From contig CAZRXW010000004.1 of NCBI GenBank assembly GCA_964604195.1, positions 1 through 55,917 of the forward strand: a DNA stretch of 55,917 nt. Direction: 5' to 3'. How positions within the stretch are numbered: the stretch's first letter is position 1; every line of letters begins with the position of its first letter. The notes beneath the pieces were generated by a model. That model was given only the letters and a program-made list of their open reading frames with translations, was not told the origin of the DNA and made no database searches. Below, piece after piece: positions 42,347 to 49,674 of this stretch. The stretch is from SSEF01 sp964604195 (GTDB taxonomy: Bacteria; Patescibacteriota; Minisyncoccia; Moranbacterales; UBA1568). The translations under genes and the position numbers were made by a program.

Positions 42347-43498
42347 TTAGTATAAAAGCGCAGCTACCTCCCTAGCGCAGCGCGCCCAACTGAAGCGATC
42401 AACATTCTTGGCTGCTTTGTCTATTATATCAGCTCGACGACCAGAATCAGTGGTGAGGGTCACAAGGGCCCGAGCGAGCTTTTTGGTCGCTAGTGGGTCG
42501 ACGAATATCGCCCCATCACCCACCACTTCGGGGAGTGACGAGGTATTGGAAGTTATCACTGGTGTCCCCACCAGCTGCGCCTCGAGAATAGGTAAACCAA
42601 AGCCTTCATAAAGTGAAGGAAATACAAAGGCCTCAGACTTTTTCAAGAGCTCCCACTTCTCTTCCTCACTCACATACCCAAGCTCAATGATTTGGTCCTG
42701 ATATTTACTTTTTGATATTTGCTTTTTGATATATTTATACCCATACCCTGGCTTGCCGGCCAATACCAGCTGATGCAACAACCCCGTCTTCGTTTTGAAG
42801 AGCTCAAACGCTTCGATAATCCCCTTCACATTCTTCCGCTCCTCCAGTCTCCCAATGAAGAGAAAAAACTTGGTATAAGGTATCCGGTATTGAGCATTCA
42901 GTATTGCGCTCTCTGCATTCAATGCTTGATGCTTGATGCTTGATGCTTGATGGTCTCGATCAACTCCCTCATACACCACCGTAATTCCCTCCTCCAGAAC
43001 GCCATAGAGTTGCACTAAATCCCGCTTGGTATTTTCTGAAACAGCAATTACCCGACTCGCTGCCCGAACCGAAAACCGAATACTCCAACGCATATAGAAC
43101 CTTTCATACCAGGCATAGCTTTGTGGGGAAAACTCATACTCAAGTCCGTGAATAGTCACCACTGTTTTCCTTGGATGAATGAGGGGCACTGTATGTGCTG
43201 GGACCAATAAAACATCTGGTCGATGAAAGAGTATTTCGAGGGAGAGTCTCGCCTGAGTCCAGAGCCTCGGAGCCCAAAGGCTTTTGACACTCCAGTGAGA
43301 AGGGAGATCAAAATCAATTTTAGGACTAGTGAGCACTATTTTCCAGTTCTGAAATTTTATCTTTTTTCTTACATAGAGCACTACCACTGCATCTTGAGGC
43401 AGCAGATCTCGCAAATGTTTGATAAGTTGATAGCTATACTCCTCTATTCCCGTTCGTCTAGAGAGAAAAGCCCGTGAAGCATCAATCCCAATCTTCAT
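42347..43498 (-). CDS. GT4 family glycosyltransferase with micro-repeat insertions
   Basis: A 383-aa GT-B enzyme starting MKIGIDASRAFLSRRTGIEE. LLVPAHTVPLIHPRKTVVTI, then FLFIGRLEERKNVKGIIEAF and SLYEGFGLPILEAQLVGTPV (E-x7-E) are diagnostic. Two stretches are low in complexity and encoded by tandem repeats: HQASSIKHQALNAESAILNA near residue 185 and KYIKKQISKSKYQDQI near 256. Both fall where family members have surface loops. The gene begins four bases after mreB. ATG 43498 was chosen over an upstream start inside mreB. Confidence 0.88.
   Translation of the reverse strand: MKIGIDASRAFLSRRTGIEEYSYQLIKHLRDLLPQDAVVVLYVRKKIKFQNWKIVLTSPKIDFDLPSHWSVKSLWAPRLWTQARLSLEILFHRPDVLLVPAHTVPLIHPRKTVVTIHGLEYEFSPQSYAWYERFYMRWSIRFSVRAASRVIAVSENTKRDLVQLYGVLEEGITVVYEGVDRDHQASSIKHQALNAESAILNAQYRIPYTKFFLFIGRLEERKNVKGIIEAFELFKTKTGLLHQLVLAGKPGYGYKYIKKQISKSKYQDQIIELGYVSEEEKWELLKKSEAFVFPSLYEGFGLPILEAQLVGTPVITSNTSSLPEVVGDGAIFVDPLATKKLARALVTLTTDSGRRADIIDKAAKNVDRFSWARCAREVAALLY
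42699..42738. repeat. 14-bp tandem repeat inside a GT4 gene
   Basis: TGATATTTACTTTT and TGATATTTGCTTTT are followed by a partial third copy. They encode the Lys/Ile-rich loop of the glycosyltransferase. Confidence 0.7.
42924..42951. repeat. 7-bp tandem repeat, four copies, inside a GT4 gene
   Basis: GCTTGAT is repeated four times exactly, encoding the HQASSIKHQA stretch. It is a simple repeat and not a CRISPR. Confidence 0.85.
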
Positions 43499-43502
43499 AA
43501 CA

Positions 43503-44516
43503 TTACTTACCAAGCATGAGACTCCGCTTGTATACATCAAGATTATCCAGGACAATCCCTGTTCCCTTCACCACGCAGTAGGCAGGATCATCAGCCACAT
43601 AACAAGGAACATTGATGGTTTTGGCAATAAGCTGATCGAGATATTTAAGCTGGGCTGTACCACCGGAAAGCACCATCCCTTTGTCCATAATATCAGCTGC
43701 CAATTCTGGAGGTGTTTCTTGCAATACTTGCTTAATGCAATTAATAATTTCCCGAAGCTCATCTTGGATAGCTTCGGTAATTTCATTGGAAGCAATGGTA
43801 ATGGTTTTCGGAAGTCCACCCATGAGGTCTCGCCCACGCACTTCCATGTGTTCCTCCTTCACCTGAGCAATAGCTGAGCCAATAGTCATCTTCACTTCCT
43901 CAGCTGTCCGATCGCCAATAGCCAGACTATATTTTCGCTTGATGTAGTCACTGATTGCCTGATCGATCTTATTCCCTCCTACCCGGGCGCTATGCGAAGC
44001 CACGACTCCTCCAAGAGAGATGATGGCAATCTCGGAAGTACCACCACCAATATTGATAATCATATTCCCCTGCGCAGTATGGATAGGTATACCAGCTCCA
44101 ATAGCCGCAAGAATAGGTTCTTTTACTACGTACGCTGCCTTAGCTCCAGCCTTCATAGCCGCATCAACAACTGCCCGCCGTTCTGTCGAGGTAACACCAG
44201 CTGGAATAGAAAGAACAACTTCTGGGCGAATAAAACGAATCTTCCCTGCCACTCGGTTGATAAAATACCGCAGCATAGCCTCGGTCACTCGATAATCAGC
44301 AATAGCTCCATCGCGAAGTGGTTGACTCGCAACGATCGTGTCAGGTGTACGACCAAGCATCTCCTTTGCTTCGTTCCCGACAGCAAGCACCTTGTTTTCA
44401 AACAAAGAAATAGCCACCACTGATGGCTCGTTGATCACCACTCCCTCTCCTGGAATAAATACCAAGGTATTGGCTGTTCCCAAATCGATACCAATTTTCC
44501 GGACAAACCAGTTCAT
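43503..44516 (-). CDS. mreB: rod-shape protein MreB
   Basis: MreB is the bacterial actin that guides side-wall synthesis on the inner face of the membrane. Actin-fold motifs: KIGIDLGTANTLVFIPGEGV (phosphate 1), INIGGGTSEIAIISLGG (phosphate 2) and MVLSGGTAQLKYLD (adenosine). It starts MNWFVRKIG, with the short hydrophobic N-terminal patch that binds membrane. At 337 aa it is normal. It lies 17 bases after murA, which suggests coupling of wall precursor supply to elongation. Confidence 0.96.
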   Translation of the reverse strand: MNWFVRKIGIDLGTANTLVFIPGEGVVINEPSVVAISLFENKVLAVGNEAKEMLGRTPDTIVASQPLRDGAIADYRVTEAMLRYFINRVAGKIRFIRPEVVLSIPAGVTSTERRAVVDAAMKAGAKAAYVVKEPILAAIGAGIPIHTAQGNMIINIGGGTSEIAIISLGGVVASHSARVGGNKIDQAISDYIKRKYSLAIGDRTAEEVKMTIGSAIAQVKEEHMEVRGRDLMGGLPKTITIASNEITEAIQDELREIINCIKQVLQETPPELAADIMDKGMVLSGGTAQLKYLDQLIAKTINVPCYVADDPAYCVVKGTGIVLDNLDVYKRSLMLGK

Positions 44517-44533
44517 ATTGATCGCAGCTATAA

Positions 44534-45805
44534 CTAAAAGGATCGTTCCACCCGCTCAATATTGGCACCAATTTTCTGTAAGCGCTCTTCGATTCGTTCG
44601 TACCCACGATCCACCTGATAGATGTCTTCAATAATCGTCTTGCCGGTCGCTGCAAGCGCCGCAATAATAACCGCTGCTCCTCCGCGTAAATCATAGCTTT
44701 TCACCACAGTTCCCCTAAGAGCACTCGGACCAGTAACTGAAACCTGATGGGGATTGAGAATAGAAAGCTTTGCTCCCATTTTTTCTAGCTCCAGCGCATA
44801 GTTAAAGCGCCCTTCATACAAGGTATCAAAAACCAGGGTCTCGCCCTCTGCTTGGGTAGCAAGTACTGCCAAAGGTGCTTGAATATCTGTTGGGATACCA
44901 GGATAAGGCCGGAGGTCAATAAAAAGTTCCGGGGCTTTTAGCGATTCTGTGGGATGGACAGTAATTTCATCAGCCGCAATAGTAAACGTCACTCCAAATT
45001 CCCGAAGCTTTTCAAGTACTAAATCAAGATCATCCTCACGAGCATGCCGAACTGTTATCTCACTTTTGGTAGCGGCCCCAAGGATAAGATACGTAGCTGC
45101 TTCATTATGATCCGGCATAATACTATGATGTACCCCCTGAAGCACAGGGGCTCCTTGAATCGTCAGTGTATGAGTTCCTAGCCCTTCAATCTTGGCCCCC
45201 ATTTTTTCAAGAAAATGTCCGAGATCAACCACATGTGGTTCACAGGCTGCAATCTTTATTGTTGTTTCACCTGGGAGAAGCGCCGCAAGCATCATAGCAT
45301 TCTCCGTAGCTGTTACGGACATCTGTCTCAAAACCACTTTGGCCGGATGTCGATGAGTAGCATCAATCTCGTACCCCTTTTCTTTTTGAGTAACTACTAC
45401 TCCAAATTTCATGAGAGCATCAAGATGTGCATCTACTGGCCGGGCGCCAATAACACATCCCCCTGGTTGACGAAGTTCAAAAGCATCAAAACGAGCCGAA
45501 AGTGATCCTAGGAGAAGAATCGATGAGCGAAGCTTTTTGACTTTTTCCTGATCAGCTTTGGTAGAATCAAAATCTCCCGGGGTAATAGTAACCGTATGAG
45601 GAGCTACCCACTCTACCTTTACTCCCATACTCTCAAGAATTTCAAGCATGCGAAACACATCCTCAATACGTGGGACATTCTCCAAAGTCGAAGTCTCTCG
45701 CGAAAGAAGCGTAGCGGCAATAATTGGTGTAGCTGCATTCTTCAGCCCAGAGACAGTGATCGTACCAGAGAGCTTCTTACCACCCTCAATTTCAAAGACT
45801 TCCAT
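44534..45805 (-). CDS. murA: UDP-N-acetylglucosamine 1-carboxyvinyltransferase
   Basis: MurA transfers enolpyruvate from PEP to UDP-GlcNAc, the first committed step of peptidoglycan synthesis. Marks: SGTITVSGLKNAATPIIAA, the catalytic loop PGGCVIGARPVDAHLDAL with the active-site Cys (the one alkylated by fosfomycin; Asp in resistant types), and YPGIPTDIQAP. At 423 aa it is full length. ATG 45805 starts seven bases after a -10 box; the longer frame would begin upstream of the promoter. Confidence 0.96.
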   Translation of the reverse strand: MEVFEIEGGKKLSGTITVSGLKNAATPIIAATLLSRETSTLENVPRIEDVFRMLEILESMGVKVEWVAPHTVTITPGDFDSTKADQEKVKKLRSSILLLGSLSARFDAFELRQPGGCVIGARPVDAHLDALMKFGVVVTQKEKGYEIDATHRHPAKVVLRQMSVTATENAMMLAALLPGETTIKIAACEPHVVDLGHFLEKMGAKIEGLGTHTLTIQGAPVLQGVHHSIMPDHNEAATYLILGAATKSEITVRHAREDDLDLVLEKLREFGVTFTIAADEITVHPTESLKAPELFIDLRPYPGIPTDIQAPLAVLATQAEGETLVFDTLYEGRFNYALELEKMGAKLSILNPHQVSVTGPSALRGTVVKSYDLRGGAAVIIAALAATGKTIIEDIYQVDRGYERIEERLQKIGANIERVERSF

Positions 45806-45812
45806 AAGGGTG

Positions 45813-45841
45813 AGTATAGCCCGAAAAGGGTGAAATTTCAA
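45813..45841 (-). promoter_or_regulatory. promoter of murA, giving a leaderless mRNA
   Basis: Minus strand: TTGAAA (45836-45841), 17-base spacer, TATACT (45813-45818). The -10 ends seven bases before the murA ATG, so transcription should start at or next to the A of the ATG. Confidence 0.75.
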
Positions 45842-45845
45842 CCCC

Positions 45846-46061
45846 AAAAAACAATTTTAAACCGCCTCTGAGAGAGCTCAAAAGGCGGCTATGCTGGGGG
45901 AGCGGCAGGATCCACAAGGGATGCTGCGCGCCTGGGAAAGGGAACCTATCCCAGTGTATGGTAGCGTTTGTGACGCTTATTTATTTTTGTTTTTCTATTC
46001 ATTTGTGAGGAAAAATCCTCATAAATAAAGAAAACGGGCGTTCACCCGTTTCTTCATTTAC
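45846..46061 (-). ncRNA. candidate structured non-coding RNA
   Basis: About 216 bases between a near-consensus promoter (46068-46096) and a terminator-like stem (CCGCCT/AGGCGG, 45862-45888) followed by six T. Inside are strong hairpins: CTGGGA/TCCCAG, GCAG-x-ATCC/GGGAT-x-CTGC, AGCGT/ACGCT and, near the 5' end, AAACGGG/CCCGTTT. A 12-codon frame starting MKKRVNARFLYL lies near the 5' end. It does not match SRP RNA, tmRNA, RNase P RNA or 6S RNA consensus as I know them. The 5' hairpin may instead end trxB transcripts and shorten this RNA. Confidence 0.45.
46032..46051. terminator. terminator hairpin after trxB
   Basis: AAACGGG and CCCGTTT pair around six bases; the minus-strand tail is TCTTTATTTAT. 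It lies 40 bases beyond the trxB stop and inside the candidate RNA. Confidence 0.6.
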
Positions 46062-46067
46062 TCTACC

Positions 46068-46096
46068 AGTATAGCAGGTTTACTATCCCCTGTCAA
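46068..46096 (-). promoter_or_regulatory. near-consensus promoter at the trxB end
   Basis: Minus strand: TTGACA (46091-46096), 17-base spacer, TATACT (46068-46073). It overlaps the trxB stop codon. The next coding start is murA, 260 bases on, which has its own promoter. Confidence 0.8.
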
Positions 46097-47022
46097 GCTG
46101 AGTGCCCACCCTTTCGGACGAAGTCGTAAGCTGAAAGAGCAGCCGTCACTCCGAGACCAGCAGAAATGTTATTCTGCTTATACGGAATATCAGTAGCATC
46201 ACCTGTAGCAAAAATACCTAGCTGTGATGTTGCGGCGCTGCAACCATCAACGATGATCTCGCCTCGTTCGCTTAGATGAAGCATCCCCTTCACCCATTCG
46301 GTATTGGGGATCATGCCAATCTCTACAAACACCCCATCCACATCAAGCACTGACTCTTCATTGGTATCAGCATCCCGAAGTCTCATTGCCTCAACTTTTG
46401 TTTCGCCAAGAATTTCTTGAGTAAGTTTTTTATAGAGTACCGTCACCTTTGGTGAGGTAAGAACTTTATCTTGAGTAACCTTGTCGCCTTTCAGTTCATT
46501 GGAGCGGACAATAAGAGTAATCGCTTCGGCATACGGAAGAAGATCCTCAACAGCTTCAAGTCCAGCATTACCCCCTCCTACCACAGCCACTTTTTTCCCG
46601 CGAAAAAACGGTGCATCACACGTCGAACAATACACCACTCCTTTCCCGGCAAACTTTTCCTCACCAGGAACATCCAGATGGCGATGGCGCCCACCAGTAG
46701 CTACTATGACCGTCTGAGTATCATATCGTCCCTTATCAGTCACCACCGTATAGCCACCTTCAGAACACTCTTCGAGAGCAGTCCCTCGTTCACCAGTTTT
46801 AATTTCTATCCCCTCTTGAGCTCTGAGATGTTTCTCGAGCGCCTGACCAAACTCCCAGCCAGCAATAGTAGGTGTACCGATCCAGTTTTCGATCGAGGCG
46901 GATACTACTGATTGACTCACGAAGTTTTCAGTAATAAAGAGTGTCTTCATCTGCTTTCGAGCAGCATACACTCCTGCCGCTACCCCCCCAGGCCCACCAC
47001 CAACAATAATGACGTCATACAT
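46093..47022 (-). CDS. trxB: thioredoxin reductase
   Basis: This flavoenzyme passes electrons from NADPH via FAD to thioredoxin. FAD site: VIIVGGGPGGVAAGVYAA (residues 4-21). Redox pair: YCSTCDAPFF (C-S-T-C near 132-135). NADPH site: VAVVGGGNAGLEAVEDL. C-terminal FAD contact: GIFATGDATDIPYKQ. At 309 aa it is typical, and it ends in TGA. It lies 75 bases after the SDR gene, with a hairpin between them. Confidence 0.94.
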   Translation of the reverse strand: MYDVIIVGGGPGGVAAGVYAARKQMKTLFITENFVSQSVVSASIENWIGTPTIAGWEFGQALEKHLRAQEGIEIKTGERGTALEECSEGGYTVVTDKGRYDTQTVIVATGGRHRHLDVPGEEKFAGKGVVYCSTCDAPFFRGKKVAVVGGGNAGLEAVEDLLPYAEAITLIVRSNELKGDKVTQDKVLTSPKVTVLYKKLTQEILGETKVEAMRLRDADTNEESVLDVDGVFVEIGMIPNTEWVKGMLHLSERGEIIVDGCSAATSQLGIFATGDATDIPYKQNNISAGLGVTAALSAYDFVRKGGHSA

Positions 47023-47061
47023 AGGTTTTTGAAAAAAGAAATTAGTGTATTGAAAATTGAC

Positions 47062-47092
47062 TGAGAGGGCTTGCTTTTACAAGACCCTCTCA
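47062..47092 (-). terminator. hairpin between the SDR gene and trxB
   Basis: TGAGAGGG and CCCTCTCA pair, with an inner CTTG/CAAG stem. The tail AGTCAATTTTC is only moderately T-rich, so this may attenuate rather than end transcription into trxB. Confidence 0.55.
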
Positions 47093-47097
47093 CAAGC

Positions 47098-47862
47098 TTA
47101 TCGATAGCCACCATCGATCATGAGGTTCTGGCCATAGATATACGAACCACCAGATCCGACGATAAAGGCCACGAAAGCCGCTACTTCTGCTGGCTCAGCA
47201 AAGCGGCCACACCAGATTTTCTTCATTTCGTTGGCACGTTCATCCGCTGGTAATGAGTCGTTCAAGTCCGTGTTGATCCACCCTGGAGCTACTCCATTAA
47301 TGCGGATACCAAACTTGGCGTAGTACTCTGCGATGGTACGCATCATATGTGCTTGCGCCGCCTTGGAGGAGTCGTAGTGAGCAGAAATTTGAGATTGTGA
47401 ATTGACGCCATTGGTTGAGGTAACGAGGACAATAGAACCACTCACCCTCTTGGCCTTCATACGATTTGCAATCGCCCGTGTGGAAATGAACGACCCATGG
47501 AGGTTAACCTCAAAAACACGTTGCCACTCTTCTAGAGTTTGTTCCTCCAAGGGAGTGTTCGGGGAAATGCCAATCGAGTTAACCGCAACGGTCACCTCTT
47601 GACCGGTATATTCCACAGCAGCAGAAAGAAATTCAGATAGAGCCGTCTCATTGAGTTGGTCTACTGCAGCAATGTACACCTTGACCCCTTGACGCTCAAT
47701 TTCTTTCTTGAGCAGCTCAGCTGCCTGTCTATTACTGTTGTAGGTAAAGGTAACGGCAGAAGCGCCATTAGCTACAAGCGCCCGTACAATCTCTGATCCG
47801 ATACCACCACTTCCACCAAGCACGAATGCATGACCAACTACTTTTGAAAGGTACTTTTCCAT
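47098..47862 (-). CDS. short-chain dehydrogenase/reductase
   Basis: An NAD(P)-dependent Rossmann oxidoreductase of the FabG-like classical SDR type. VLGGSGGIGSEIVRAL (near 14-29) is the cofactor loop, and VNSIGISPN replaces NNAG. The catalytic residues are Ser in VTSTNGV and Y-x3-K in HYDSSKAA. The tail GQNLMIDGGYR is conserved. At 254 aa it is normal. No fatty-acid genes are nearby; its place between csoR and trxB suggests a redox or electrophile-related role. The substrate is unknown. Confidence 0.88.
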   Translation of the reverse strand: MEKYLSKVVGHAFVLGGSGGIGSEIVRALVANGASAVTFTYNSNRQAAELLKKEIERQGVKVYIAAVDQLNETALSEFLSAAVEYTGQEVTVAVNSIGISPNTPLEEQTLEEWQRVFEVNLHGSFISTRAIANRMKAKRVSGSIVLVTSTNGVNSQSQISAHYDSSKAAQAHMMRTIAEYYAKFGIRINGVAPGWINTDLNDSLPADERANEMKKIWCGRFAEPAEVAAFVAFIVGSGGSYIYGQNLMIDGGYR

Positions 47863-47897
47863 AATATTTTCTCCCTCATTAAGGATTGAAAAAGGTA

Positions 47898-48143
47898 CTA
47901 CTGCATTCTGAACAGGGACTTGAGATAGGCCTCATCGATCCCCTTCTTGCCATCCCACTTACAAGCGATGTCGTCCTTGAGGAGTTCTACCCCAAGCATA
48001 GCAACTGCTTCGCGGATAGCTTGAATCTGGGTAATCACTGCTAGGCAATCCTGCTTTTCCTCTACCATGCGCCGCACACCTTTAAGCTGCCCCTCGATAC
48101 GGGCAATACGACTGAGCACTGGGCTAGACTTTTGTGCTGGCAT
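47898..48143 (-). CDS. CsoR/RcnR/CstR-family repressor
   Basis: An 81-aa four-helix-bundle repressor: LSRIARIEGQLKGVRRMVEE, QDCLAVITQIQAIREAV, LLKDDIACKW. The first Cys (QDC) and last Cys (IAC) of the sensor site are kept. The copper-binding His four residues before the last Cys is Asp, so it is not a normal copper sensor. The closest logic is the thiol-based CstR type. It lies upstream of the SDR and trxB genes, and a palindromic operator lies 13 bases before its start. Confidence 0.88.
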   Translation of the reverse strand: MPAQKSSPVLSRIARIEGQLKGVRRMVEEKQDCLAVITQIQAIREAVAMLGVELLKDDIACKWDGKKGIDEAYLKSLFRMQ

Positions 48144-48155
48144 ACGATAGAAAAA

Positions 48156-48174
48156 TATACCCTGTGGGGGTATA
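48156..48174. promoter_or_regulatory. CsoR/CstR-type operator
   Basis: TATACCC-TGTGG-GGGTATA is a perfect seven-base inverted repeat with a five-base centre. It matches the ATACCC...GGGTAT pattern known for this repressor family. It overlaps the promoter start region, so autorepression of the csoR-SDR-trxB unit is expected. Confidence 0.8.
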
Positions 48175-48199
48175 TTAACATGCTCCCAGGAACTGTCAA
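48172..48199 (-). promoter_or_regulatory. promoter of the csoR-SDR-trxB unit
   Basis: Minus strand: TTGACA (48194-48199), 16-base spacer, TAATAT (48172-48177). The operator begins inside the -10 region. Confidence 0.6.
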
Positions 48200-48207
48200 G
48201 ATCCCTC

Positions 48208-49611
48208 TTAGTTTCCCATCACTCCTTGCCGAAACTGCTCTCCTCGATCAAATTCATTTTGAAAAACTCCAAAACTCGCCATCCCTGGAGAAAGGAGGAT
48301 CATGTCTCCAGCTTCAGCATTCTCTTCCGCAATCAAGAGTGCATCCGCCATAGAGCTCACCACTGGAAAAATCATCTCTCGACCTAACTCCTTAGCGCGT
48401 TTTTCCAGAAGTGGTAAAAGTTTTTCAGTACCAGTCCCCTTAAAAAGGATAACAGCTTTGGTTTTTGAAAGGAGTGGATCAACCAAAGGTGTCATATCAA
48501 AATTTTTATCCGCTCCACCCGCCAAGAGTACTATCGGTGCCTGACAAGTGTCGAGTGCTGCGAGGAGTGCCTCAGGTGAAGTAGCGGCCGTATCATTGAT
48601 ATAGGTCACATCATTCTTTTTGACCACCAATTCTAAACGATGGGGCAAACCACGAAACACCCGCAAAGCCTTGTCTATTTTTTCTGATGTCAAACCAAAT
48701 CCCCTCACCGCAGCAACAGCCGCCAGCACATTAGCCTTATTGTGCTCCCCTACGAGCTGCGGTGTTTCGAGCGAAAACATATTTTTCTCTCCCTCGTTAC
48801 TAAAATCAACTATGACACCTCCCTGCAAACTCACTCCTCGCTGTACCTGCTGGCCTGATGACGAGAAAAAAAGGGCTTTTGCTTGAGAAAGACTTGCCCA
48901 CTCGCGAACGGTCTCGTGATCATAATTCAGTACGAGTGTATCAGCTTCGGTCTGAAATTCAAGGATGGCCTGTTTATCCTTGGCGTAAGCCTCCATGCTC
49001 TTGTAGTAATTCTGGTGATCAGGGTAGAGGTTGGTCACTACAGCAACGTTTGGTCGCCACTTGAGTCGACGAAGCGATGAGAGCCGCCATGAAGAAAGTT
49101 CCGCTACAATAATACTTTCTGATGTGATCTTTCCAAGTTCACTTAGGAAACCTATCTGGTTAATGCCTACCCGAACGACTGATTTACCACCTTGCTCTAA
49201 GACATGGGCGATAAGAGAGGCTGTAGTTGTTTTTCCCCTCGTCCCGGTCACGGCCACGGTCGTGTTTTTCACCAACTGAAAGAAAAGACTAGCGTCAGTT
49301 TCTACTGGTATCTTTTTTTCCAGCGCTCGTTTGATATACTCATTCGTCCAAGGAATACCCGGGGTTTTTACTATCATGTCGACATTAGTAAAATCCTCTG
49401 GTCGATGTTGCCCAAGAACATATGTAATACACTTGTATTTCTTGAGCTTTTCCAAAGTTGGTAATAACTCCTCTCGGCTACGAATATCAGTAGCAATAAT
49501 CTCTCGAGCACCCATCTGGGCCAAAAATTCGATAGCGCCCAGCGCCCCACCATTGAGCCCAATACCAAAAACTGTGATGCGCTTACCTTTAAAAAAATCC
49601 TGATGCAACAT
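48208..49611 (-). CDS. murD: UDP-N-acetylmuramoylalanine-D-glutamate ligase
   Basis: MurD adds D-glutamate to UDP-MurNAc-L-Ala with ATP in the cytoplasm. ITVFGIGLNGGALGAIEFLA forms the N-terminal UDP-binding domain. AVTGTRGKTTTASLIAHVLE is the ATP loop. AELSSWRLSSLRRLKW and NLYPDHQNYYKSMEAYAKDK hold central-domain residues. The C-terminal block is LSPGMASFGVFQNEFDRG, where most have LSPACASFDxF. At 467 aa it is normal. It is transcribed alone from a promoter at 49635-49663. Confidence 0.95.
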   Translation of the reverse strand: MLHQDFFKGKRITVFGIGLNGGALGAIEFLAQMGAREIIATDIRSREELLPTLEKLKKYKCITYVLGQHRPEDFTNVDMIVKTPGIPWTNEYIKRALEKKIPVETDASLFFQLVKNTTVAVTGTRGKTTTASLIAHVLEQGGKSVVRVGINQIGFLSELGKITSESIIVAELSSWRLSSLRRLKWRPNVAVVTNLYPDHQNYYKSMEAYAKDKQAILEFQTEADTLVLNYDHETVREWASLSQAKALFFSSSGQQVQRGVSLQGGVIVDFSNEGEKNMFSLETPQLVGEHNKANVLAAVAAVRGFGLTSEKIDKALRVFRGLPHRLELVVKKNDVTYINDTAATSPEALLAALDTCQAPIVLLAGGADKNFDMTPLVDPLLSKTKAVILFKGTGTEKLLPLLEKRAKELGREMIFPVVSSMADALLIAEENAEAGDMILLSPGMASFGVFQNEFDRGEQFRQGVMGN

Positions 49612-49634
49612 AGGAAATAAGCCTAGAGGGCTCT

Positions 49635-49663
49635 AGCATAACCGAAAGACGAGGCCTCTGCAA
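49635..49663 (-). promoter_or_regulatory. promoter of murD
   Basis: Minus strand: TTGCAG (49658-49663), 17-base spacer, TATGCT (49635-49640). The leader is about 17 bases. Confidence 0.65.
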
Positions 49664-49674
49664 GTGGGTGAGTA

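Noticed and set aside
42924..42951. CRISPR-like repeats
   Set aside because: Seven-base units without spacers, inside a coding gene; a simple tandem repeat.
45860..45960. SRP RNA (4.5S)
   Set aside because: A stem with GCAGGATCC/GGGATGCTGC looked similar to helix 8, but the conserved AGCAG side and the GGAA-type loop are missing on both strands.
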